DNA of 11,565 nt. It comes from Planctomycetaceae bacterium UBA6894 (GTDB lineage: Bacteria; Planctomycetota; Planctomycetia; Gemmatales; Gemmataceae). The notes beneath the pieces were generated by a model. It did no database searches. It was not told where the DNA came from and saw only the letters and a list, made by a program, of their open reading frames with translations. Shown here one piece after another: positions 1-5,473 of this stretch. The stretch spans positions 7,662 to 19,226 of the forward strand of contig DKBS01000219.1 in NCBI GenBank assembly GCA_002451275.1, read 5' to 3'. Position 1 is the stretch's first letter. Each line of letters starts with the position of its first letter. The translations under genes and the position numbers were made by a program.

Positions 1-145
1 CCCTCAGAGGGCAATACCCGGCAAAGGGCCACCAGATTTTTTTGAAAGGTTTGACCGGTTCGCGGCATTAGAGGGTGTTCTGCCTTTCCGCGGATGGCCA
101 TGTAGCCGTTGCCAATCCGTCCCAAGGCACGCGGGAGGACATAAC

Positions 146-183
146 CAGTCCGGCCATGGGAGTCCCCGCCCATGGTCGGACTG
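146..183 (+). promoter_or_regulatory. Strong hairpin just upstream of the baeRF3 gene
   Basis: Positions 146-160 and 169-183 are inverted copies that can form a 15-bp stem with one G-U pair and an 8-nt loop (161-168). The core of each arm is CCATGG. A short T-rich stretch (ATTTTAT) follows, and the ribosome-binding site AAGGAG begins only 7 nt after the stem. It could be the intrinsic terminator of an upstream gene, a 5'UTR attenuator or stabilising hairpin of the following gene, or a palindromic operator. The T-tract is short for a terminator and the stem does not cover the ribosome-binding site, so the role is undecided. The hairpin itself is read directly from the sequence. Confidence 0.65.
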
Positions 184-203
184 ATTTTATAAGGAGAGTT
201 TTC

Positions 204-1349
204 ATGGAACTGACCTGTCAGGAATTGCTTTCCGAATTGGCATCTCCGCGGACCGGCCCCTTGATCAGCCTGTACCTGCCATTTCCAGCCAGGGGAATCC
301 CCAAGCTGTGGCTGCAGTGGCGGAATCTACTGCGCAATGTGGAAGGGGAACTGGAAAGCCGCGGGATTCATGGTGAGGAACAAGAGAAGCTACTGGGGCC
401 CGCCCGGGAATTGATTGGCAAAAAGGATCCGCGGCAGCCCGGAATCCTTGGGGTGGCGGGATTCCTTGCCCCGCAGTTTTTTCGGGCCGTTGGATTGCCT
501 GAAGCTCCAGCGGCAACCTGGTCAGTGGGCGAGCATTTTCATCTGTATCCCCTGGTGTATCTGATGCGACGGCATCAGCGTTTTCATGTCTTGGCGCTGA
601 GTGCCAACGGGGCCCGGCTGATTCGTGTGGAACGGGGTATGGCCACGCCGGTGGAATTGCCCGGACTGCCGGCGAACATGCGGGAGGCTTTGCAATTCCA
701 CGATCGGGATGATTATTTGGGGCTTCACACCACCGCCGCCGGAGCTGTCGCAGTGCATGGGGCCCAGTTTCACGGGCATGGAGTGGGCGTCGATGATGAG
801 AAGAGTGATACGGTCCTGTATTTCCGCATGGTGAACCGGGTGGTGCGCCATACGCTGGGGAATGATGCCGGTCCACTGGTTTTGGCAACCGTGAAAGCCA
901 ACCTGCCGCTGTACCGGGAGGTGAATACCTATCCGGGATTGTTGGAGGCCTGTGTCCCGGGGAATCCGGACCGATTGAAAAACGAAAGGTTGGTCCAGGC
1001 TGCCTTTGCCTTGGTGGAGCCTACTTTTCGGGCTGAGAGCGCACAGCCGGTCAAGCGGGTGTTGGGAGGGCTTGGTCAGGGTTTGGTGGAAGAGGAGCCG
1101 ATGTACCTGCGAACCCAGGCCAGGGATGGAGGTGTGGAGATACTGGTTCTTCCCGAGGAAGAGGCTGGCCAAACTCCATGCGGCGCTGATCCACATGCGG
1201 AGGGCTGTGCACTGATCAATCAACTGATCAGCCAGACGATGGCGCACCGGGGTTCGGTGGCATTCGCCTCGGGCCAGCAGTTTGCCGGTCATCGACTTCC
1301 CTGCGCGCTGTTGCGCCACGGGCGCCGGGCGGTTCATCCGGTGGTTTGA
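204..1349 (+). CDS. baeRF family 3 protein (bacterial eRF1-like, stress-associated)
   Basis: This 381-aa protein resembles the bacterial archaeo-eukaryotic release factor family 3 (baeRF3). The family has an eRF1-related fold and is suspected to act on stalled ribosomes or in stress, but its exact reaction is not established. Matching features, in order, are an N-terminal LISLYLPFPARG strand, GVAGFLAPQFFR, the stretch HFHLYPLVYLM...FHVLALSANGARLI, a FHGHGVGVDDEK loop, LPLYREVNTYPGL, and a C-terminal part with GSVAFASGQQF. Length suits the family. The start at 204 is chosen because AAGGAG lies 8 nt upstream; a GTG at 75 in the same frame would put the hairpin inside the gene and adds residues unlike the family. 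It stands alone, convergent to the - strand genes downstream. No signal peptide is visible, so it should be cytoplasmic. Confidence 0.8.
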   Translation: MELTCQELLSELASPRTGPLISLYLPFPARGIPKLWLQWRNLLRNVEGELESRGIHGEEQEKLLGPARELIGKKDPRQPGILGVAGFLAPQFFRAVGLPEAPAATWSVGEHFHLYPLVYLMRRHQRFHVLALSANGARLIRVERGMATPVELPGLPANMREALQFHDRDDYLGLHTTAAGAVAVHGAQFHGHGVGVDDEKSDTVLYFRMVNRVVRHTLGNDAGPLVLATVKANLPLYREVNTYPGLLEACVPGNPDRLKNERLVQAAFALVEPTFRAESAQPVKRVLGGLGQGLVEEEPMYLRTQARDGGVEILVLPEEEAGQTPCGADPHAEGCALINQLISQTMAHRGSVAFASGQQFAGHRLPCALLRHGRRAVHPVV

Positions 1350-1358
1350 TAGGGGTCA

Positions 1359-1416
1359 TTAGGTACTGCCTACCCGGATGACGATTTTGCCCAGGTGTTT
1401 TTGGGACATGAGATGC
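1359..1416 (-). pseudogene. Orphan 3' end of an MDR oxidoreductase gene
   Basis: Read on the - strand, this stretch encodes HLMSQKHLGKIVIRVGST followed by TAA and then an in-frame TGA. The first 15 codons (1372-1416) are identical, base for base, to the end of the intact oxidoreductase gene at 1817-1861, which finishes IRVGEG instead. Beyond 1416 the similarity stops abruptly. It is best read as the original or ancestral tail of that gene, cut off when 445 bp was inserted, or else as a partial duplication. It has no start and is not expected to be translated on its own. Confidence 0.65.
1372..1416. repeat. 45-bp direct repeat, copy 1
   Basis: This is identical over 45 bp to 1817-1861, in the same orientation and at an offset of 445 bp. 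The flanking bases diverge on both sides (T versus C on the left, C versus T on the right), apart from scattered matches across the next few codons. It coincides with the coding 3' end of the oxidoreductase family. A length of 45 bp is far beyond an insertion-sequence target duplication but is in the range of att-site duplications made by integration into gene ends. Confidence 0.9.
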
Positions 1417-1439
1417 CTTGGTCAAAGTGAAAGGCGCAA

Positions 1440-1667
1440 TTATCTTGGTCCGCAACCACTCCGTACCACAGCCCCAGTCTGTTGGCAGATCACCACGAAT
1501 GCGGAAGGTCTGGTGTCTTGGTCAGCCCAGACATGCCAATGCCGCAAACCCTCAGAAATTTTAGGCCTGCCCCACTTCCAGCCTCTTCGCTGACACTCGG
1601 CGCGGGCCAAGGAATGTGCCTTTTCAGCAGAAACGATTGGTGCAGGGATTCGGAGCAGGCGTCGCAT
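1440..1667 (-). CDS. Small PepSY-like hypothetical protein
   Basis: This 75-aa reading frame lies inside the segment bounded by the 45-bp repeats. The core (VSAEKAHSLARAEC, then RRGWKWGRPKISEGLRHWHV, then FVVICQQTGAVV near the end) follows the layout of PepSY-like mini-domains: a helix beginning with an S-x-E-x-A motif, a strand with a W-x-V centre, and a final strand with D/Q-x-x-TG-x-V. The function of such small proteins is mostly unknown; PepSY domains are often thought to inhibit proteases or act in envelope processes. The ATG at 1667 is used because it lies just downstream of a promoter-like sequence. There is no clear ribosome-binding site. In-frame alternatives are a TTG at 1694 and a GTG at 1814 that overlaps the end of the oxidoreductase gene. 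The family assignment comes from memory of the pattern, not from a search. Confidence 0.45.
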   Translation of the reverse strand: MRRLLRIPAPIVSAEKAHSLARAECQRRGWKWGRPKISEGLRHWHVWADQDTRPSAFVVICQQTGAVVRSGCGPR

Positions 1668-1698
1668 CAGCCGAAGTGCAGAAAAGAATGCCAATTTA

Positions 1699-1727
1699 AA
1701 ATTACTCCCCCCATTACGATCCGCCAA
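1699..1727 (-). promoter_or_regulatory. Promoter-like sequence for the small PepSY-like ORF
   Basis: On the - strand, TTGGCG (1722-1727) and TAATTT (1699-1704) are separated by exactly 17 bp, matching the spacing of a sigma-70-type promoter with moderate hexamer matches. Transcription would begin near 1692, leaving a leader of about 25 nt before the ATG at 1667. The AT-rich block at 1693-1704 stands out from the GC-rich surroundings. It is a pattern match only. Confidence 0.35.
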
Positions 1728-1803
1728 CAGCCAAGTAGGCGGGGAGCCTACCCAAAGCCTGGGTGTAGCTTGCGCATTTTGCCTGGCTGAGCGTATTGAA
1801 GGG

Positions 1804-2820
1804 TCAGCCTTCACCCACCCGGATGACGATTTTGCCCAGGTGTTTTTGGGACATGAGATGCTCGTAGGCCTGGCGGGTTTCCTCGAACGGGAATACGCGG
1901 TCGATGACGGGGCGGATCTGGTTGACGGTGATGGCGCGGTTCATGTCCTCGAACATGGCGACGCTGCCGACATAGATGCCGTGGACCTTTTGGGCGTTGA
2001 GCAGCAGGGGGATGATGTTGGGCGGTTCGGTACCCATGTCCAATAGTCCGATGAGGGCGATGGTGCCGCCGACGCGAGTGGCCTTGATGGAGCGTTCAAA
2101 CGTGCCGGGGCCGCCGACCTCGAGGACCAGGTCCACCCCCACGCCGCCGGTGAGATTCCGGACTTCCTCGTGCCATTCCGGCTTTTTACGGTAATTGATA
2201 ATGGAATCCGCACCCAGGGCCTTGGCCTTGGCAGCCTTGTCATCGCTGCCGCTGGTGGCGATGACCCGGGCACCGAAAGCTTTGGCCAATTGCAGGGCGA
2301 AGATGCTGACACCGCCGGTGCCAAGGACCAGCACCGTGTCGCCCGCCTTGGTGTTGGCGGAGGTGACGGCGTTCCATGCGGTGAGGGCGGCGCAGGGGAG
2401 CGTGGAGGCTTCCTCAAAACTGAGATGCCCGGGGATGTGGACGACGCTGTGGGCGGGCAGGCAGACGCGTTCTGCCAGCATGCCGTTGATGCCGCCACCC
2501 AAGGAGGAAAGGAGGGCGTGCTCGTTGATAGGGCCGCCTAGCCAATCGCGCATGAAGTTGGCGGCGACTCGGTCGCCGACCTTGAACCGGGTGAAACCCG
2601 GGCCGATGCCGACCACTTCGCCGGCGCCATCCGACAGGGGGATGACGGGGTAGGTGCGGTTGCGGGGGTAGCCACCCTGGATGAGCAGGGAGTCCCGGTA
2701 GTTCAGGGAGCAGGCCTTTACCGCAATGAGGACCTCGCCCGGTCCAGGTGTGGGCTCGGGCAGGTTGACTATTTTCAGAGCCTGGATGCCCTCGGGGGAA
2801 TCGATGCGGTAAGCGCGCAT
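1804..2820 (-). CDS. MDR-family NAD(P)-dependent alcohol dehydrogenase / quinone oxidoreductase
   Basis: This 338-aa protein has the medium-chain dehydrogenase/reductase layout. The N-terminal GroES-like catalytic domain (about residues 1-125) includes GEVLIAVKACSLNYRD and DGAGEVVGIG. The Rossmann domain (about 155-290) carries the nucleotide loop GTGGVS at 167-172, with CAALTAWNAV just before it. The position of the catalytic zinc cysteine is taken by Asn-Tyr-Arg-Asp (40-43), and the GHE zinc motif is absent, so it is probably a zinc-independent, quinone-oxidoreductase-like reductase; the substrate is unknown. A CGGAG lies upstream of the ATG. The gene follows the lactonase gene after 49 bp on the same strand, so the two may be co-transcribed. 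Its last 15 codons are duplicated at 1372-1416, so its present C-terminal residues (EG) may be supplied by an insertion. Confidence 0.9.
   Translation of the reverse strand: MRAYRIDSPEGIQALKIVNLPEPTPGPGEVLIAVKACSLNYRDSLLIQGGYPRNRTYPVIPLSDGAGEVVGIGPGFTRFKVGDRVAANFMRDWLGGPINEHALLSSLGGGINGMLAERVCLPAHSVVHIPGHLSFEEASTLPCAALTAWNAVTSANTKAGDTVLVLGTGGVSIFALQLAKAFGARVIATSGSDDKAAKAKALGADSIINYRKKPEWHEEVRNLTGGVGVDLVLEVGGPGTFERSIKATRVGGTIALIGLLDMGTEPPNIIPLLLNAQKVHGIYVGSVAMFEDMNRAITVNQIRPVIDRVFPFEETRQAYEHLMSQKHLGKIVIRVGEG
1817..1861. repeat. 45-bp direct repeat, copy 2 (inside oxidoreductase 3' end)
   Basis: This is the second copy of the perfect 45-bp repeat also found at 1372-1416. It lies within the coding end of the intact oxidoreductase and covers the residues HLMSQKHLGKIVIRV. 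Together the copies bound a 400-bp unique segment (1417-1816). Confidence 0.9.
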
Positions 2821-2869
2821 GGTGTCACTCCGGAAAGTTATAAAAGGGGAGGATTATGGTGAGGCCTGA

Positions 2870-4138
2870 TCAGGCTTTGGTCAGTTCCTGAAAAACAATC
2901 ATGGAAGGGTTGCCCACCGCGGCATAGTGCCCGGTGAAGGCGAGGGCGCCGGTGGTCTTATTGACGCGGAAGACGGCCACATGGTCAGCCCGCTGGTTGC
3001 AGCAGTAGAGGAAGTTGCCCGCTGGGTCGAAATTGAAGCTGCGGGGATAATTGCCGCGGGTCCATTCATCGGCCAGATGCTTGAGCGTGCCATCGGTGGC
3101 GATGTTGAAAACGCCGATGCTGTCGTGCAGGCGGTTGCCGGCGTAGAGGAATTTGCCATCTCCGGACACGAGGACCTCGGAGCAGAAATTGCTTCCGGCG
3201 AAGCCAGGTGGAAGCGTGGAGATGGTTTGGCGGACCGTCAGTTTTCCAGTGGCGCCATCGTAATCGAAAAGGACCAGCGTCGAGCCTTCCTCCTGGATGG
3301 AGTAGAACCATTTGCCGTTTGGGTGGAAATGGAAATGGCGGGGGCCATCGCCTGGCGGGAGTGTGACCGTGTGGTGGTCGGCAGGGCTGAGCTTGCCGGT
3401 TGCCGGATCGAACTTCCAGACATAGATGGTGTCCAAGCCGAGATCGACATGGATGACGAAACGGCCAGTCGGATCAGGTGCGATCTGGTGGGCATGGGTG
3501 CGGTCATGTCCGCTAAAGGCGAAGCTGCCTTTGGGAGCGTTGGCGGCCCGGGCGGGACCGATCTTGCCGGTATCGTTCTTCACATCGGTGGCCTCACCCA
3601 ACTTTCCGTCGGCCTGGATCGGCAAAACGGCGATGGACCCGCCGAAGTAGTTGGCCACCAGCAGGTGCTTGCCGGCGGGATGGATACTGACATACGTGGG
3701 GCCCGCTCCGCCGGAACGGACGGTGTTGAGCGGTTCCAGTTGGCCGGTGGCGGGGTGAATGGAGAAGGCGGTGACGGTGCCTTCCTTATCCGGGCCCTGG
3801 CGGTCGGTTTCGTTGGCGGAATAGAGGCGATTACCGGCGGTGTTGATAACCAGGCAACTGGGGCTGGTGCCCATTTCGTGAACGCCGGCTTCGCGCAAGG
3901 CCCCGGTGGCCCTGTCCACCTCGAACAAGTGGATGCCACGGCCGTTGCCCGGGGGCAGGTCCACCTGGGTGGGGAGAACATCTTTTAGAGGGGAACTGAA
4001 GGTGCCGACATAGGCCATGCACTTTCCTGCCTCCTGGGCCGCGCGGGCACGACCGCGGGTGGCCACCAGCGGGGTGGCTCCAGCGAGGGCAACCGTGGTT
4101 TGGAGGAAGGTTCGGCGGGAGTTGCCAGAGGTGGGCAT
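2870..4138 (-). CDS. Tat-exported lactonase-family seven-bladed beta-propeller protein
   Basis: This 422-aa protein begins with a Tat-type signal: SRRTFL at residues 7-12, a hydrophobic stretch (about 13-26) and an ARA-type cleavage site near 33, so it is probably exported folded to the periplasm. The mature part matches the lactonase family related to 6-phosphogluconolactonase (YbhE type). It has repeated propeller blades ending in ATGKL/ATGAL/TTGAL turns, blade strands with HPAGKHLLVANYFGG and HPNGKWFYSI, and the conserved THAHQIAPDPTGRFV segment before a DLGLD loop. The enzyme role in E. coli is opening 6-phosphogluconolactone; exported relatives probably use other lactones or have a binding role, so the substrate is unassigned. 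The start has only a weak ribosome-binding site. It is first in a likely unit with the oxidoreductase and divergent from the BNR-repeat gene. Confidence 0.85.
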   Translation of the reverse strand: MPTSGNSRRTFLQTTVALAGATPLVATRGRARAAQEAGKCMAYVGTFSSPLKDVLPTQVDLPPGNGRGIHLFEVDRATGALREAGVHEMGTSPSCLVINTAGNRLYSANETDRQGPDKEGTVTAFSIHPATGQLEPLNTVRSGGAGPTYVSIHPAGKHLLVANYFGGSIAVLPIQADGKLGEATDVKNDTGKIGPARAANAPKGSFAFSGHDRTHAHQIAPDPTGRFVIHVDLGLDTIYVWKFDPATGKLSPADHHTVTLPPGDGPRHFHFHPNGKWFYSIQEEGSTLVLFDYDGATGKLTVRQTISTLPPGFAGSNFCSEVLVSGDGKFLYAGNRLHDSIGVFNIATDGTLKHLADEWTRGNYPRSFNFDPAGNFLYCCNQRADHVAVFRVNKTTGALAFTGHYAAVGNPSMIVFQELTKA

Positions 4139-4256
4139 GGCGCGGATTCCCTGGAGGGTGAGTTTGGTTTGGCTATGAGTTTAACAGGAAAAAGCGCGGT
4201 TGGCATGGTTGGGGGTATGCTGGTCGGGATGGGATTACTTTGCATGGAGTTTGGCG
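4139..4256. promoter_or_regulatory. Divergent intergenic region between lactonase and BNR propeller genes
   Basis: These 118 bp separate two genes read outward and must carry both promoters. The stretch around 4170-4195 is the most AT-rich part (GGCTATGAGTTTAACAGG) and is the likely core, but no hexamer pair with good spacing could be assigned to either strand. The region is also open in the BNR frame up to a TTG at 4200, which is not the preferred start. Confidence 0.4.
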
Positions 4257-5297
4257 ATGCGGGCGCAGCAAATGACGGCGTTGGTGTGGGTGGCGATCGT
4301 GTTCTTGACCCATGGGCATTCTGAAGAGGCCATGCGGCTGTTGCCACAGGCATTTGGTTCTGAATCGGGCCTGCGAGGCCTGAGCGTGGTCGGTGGCCAG
4401 GTTGCCTGGGTGAGCGGGACGGGCGGGACCGTGGGCCGAACCACCGATGGGGGGAAAACCTGGCAGGTGCAGGTGGTGCCGGGGGCCGAGAAACTGGATT
4501 TTCGCGATGTGGAGGCTTTTGGGGCCAGCGTGGCTTATTTGCTTGCAGCCGGGCCCGGGGATGCCTCGCGGGTTTACAAGACCACTGATGGTGGCAAAAC
4601 CTGGCGGCAGCAGGCGGTGAACGCGGATGCGCAAGGGTTTTGGGATGCGATGGCCTTTTGGGATGAGCGGAACGGGATAGTGTTTGGCGACCCGGTGGAC
4701 GGGCAGTTTCGCCTGTTGATCACCGAGGATGGCGGGGAAACCTGGAGGCCATTGGCACCCACCGGGATGCCCCGAGCCTTGCCCAGGGAGGGGGCGTTTG
4801 CCGCCAGTGGAACCTGTCTGGTGACCGGTGGCACCCGGGATGTGTGGTTTGCGACCGGGGGAGCGGGAGTGGGGCGGGTGTTTCACTCCGGCGATCGCGG
4901 GAGGACCTGGACCGTGGTGGAAACGCCGGTGGCGGGGCGGAACGAGTCGTCCGGCATTTTTTCGATTGGCCTGCGCGGTGGCGCGCCCGAGGTGGTGGTA
5001 GGAGGGGATTATCGCAAACCTCAGGACGCCGTGGGCACGATCGCCCATTCCGGAAACGGAGGGCGTGATTGGAAACTGGCGAAAACGCCCGCGCCGTTTT
5101 GCTCGGCGGTGGCCTGGGCGAAGGACCGGTGGATTGCCGTGGGGACGGCGGGGATCCATGCATCGCAGGATGGAGGGGAGACCTGGAAGCCACTGGATGG
5201 TGGTAATTACAACGCGGTGCAGTTCGCGGCAAATGGTACCGGGTGGGCAGTGGGACCGAAGGGGCGGCTGGTGCGCATGAGCCTGGCGCAGCGATGA
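4257..5297 (+). CDS. Secreted BNR/YCF48-like beta-propeller with six Asp-boxes
   Basis: This 346-aa protein opens with a hydrophobic signal sequence (about residues 6-19, MTALVWVAIVFL). Six Asp-box (BNR) motifs of the form S/T-x-D-x-G-x-T-W follow at about residues 62-69, 109-116, 156-163, 211-218, 265-272 and 303-310, spaced 38-55 residues apart. This is the signature of sialidase-like or YCF48/photosystem-II-assembly-factor-like propellers. No sialidase catalytic set (FRIP motif, arginine triad) was recognised, so a structural or binding role is more likely than glycosidase activity. The ATG at 4257 is chosen over the TTG at 4200 because GGAG lies 7 nt upstream and the signal peptide then begins properly. 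Its stop overlaps the next gene's start (ATGA), so the two are probably translationally coupled. Confidence 0.85.
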   Translation: MRAQQMTALVWVAIVFLTHGHSEEAMRLLPQAFGSESGLRGLSVVGGQVAWVSGTGGTVGRTTDGGKTWQVQVVPGAEKLDFRDVEAFGASVAYLLAAGPGDASRVYKTTDGGKTWRQQAVNADAQGFWDAMAFWDERNGIVFGDPVDGQFRLLITEDGGETWRPLAPTGMPRALPREGAFAASGTCLVTGGTRDVWFATGGAGVGRVFHSGDRGRTWTVVETPVAGRNESSGIFSIGLRGGAPEVVVGGDYRKPQDAVGTIAHSGNGGRDWKLAKTPAPFCSAVAWAKDRWIAVGTAGIHASQDGGETWKPLDGGNYNAVQFAANGTGWAVGPKGRLVRMSLAQR

Positions 5298-5473
5298 AGG
5301 GTTACGCGCCCGGTTGGCAGGTTCGGTGTTGCAAGTGCGGGCACATTCGCGATGCCGAGGAAACGGGCATGGTGCGCCTGGGGGCGGCATCGTGGAAGAA
5401 GTACATCATCGGGTGGTGCCCCCGTTGCCGATGGCTTCGGTTTCTGGCGGTGGAAAAAGTGCCAGTTCGTTAG
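5294..5473 (+). CDS. Small zinc-ribbon protein
   Basis: This 59-aa protein has two CxxC pairs, Cys12/Cys15 (within CCKC) and Cys42/Cys45 (CPRC), separated by 26 residues, which is the pattern of a zinc ribbon binding one zinc ion. The rest is basic and aromatic (SWKKYIIGW, RWLRF). No named family is recognised. Such proteins may bind nucleic acid or a protein partner, but nothing here decides which. The ATG overlaps the stop of the BNR gene as ATGA, so it is probably expressed with it, although one partner is secreted and this one has no signal peptide. Its TAG stop (5471-5473) overlaps the TAA stop of the convergent gene (5470-5472). Both the overlap and the intact Cys pairs argue that the short frame is a real gene. 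Confidence 0.7.
   Translation: MKGYAPGWQVRCCKCGHIRDAEETGMVRLGAASWKKYIIGWCPRCRWLRFLAVEKVPVR

Noticed and set aside
1..145. Possible tail of an upstream gene at the window edge
   Set aside because: All three + frames read open for short distances, but none gives a recognisable protein end, so no gene is claimed.
75..203. GTG start extending the baeRF3 gene by 43 residues
   Set aside because: No ribosome-binding site, residues unlike the family, and the strong hairpin would fall inside the coding region; the ATG at 204 has AAGGAG.
522..1337. 271-codon frame on the - strand
   Set aside because: It lies opposite the baeRF3 gene, has no family resemblance and is rich in residues typical of antisense GC-rich frames.
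1735..1751. Hairpin GTAGGC / GCCTAC with a 5-nt loop as a terminator for the oxidoreductase
   Set aside because: The stem is only 6 bp and no T-tract follows on the - strand; it may simply be chance.
1417..1816. Insertion sequence or MITE between the 45-bp repeats
   Set aside because: No terminal inverted repeats or transposase were seen, and 45 bp is too long for a target-site duplication; an integration-type event fits better.
2927..3988. 353-codon frame on the + strand
   Set aside because: It is antisense to the lactonase gene, whose blades and Tat signal are clear. No recognisable domain.
4173..5390. 405-codon frame on the - strand
   Set aside because: It is antisense to the six-Asp-box propeller; the product is Pro/Arg/His-rich with no domain.
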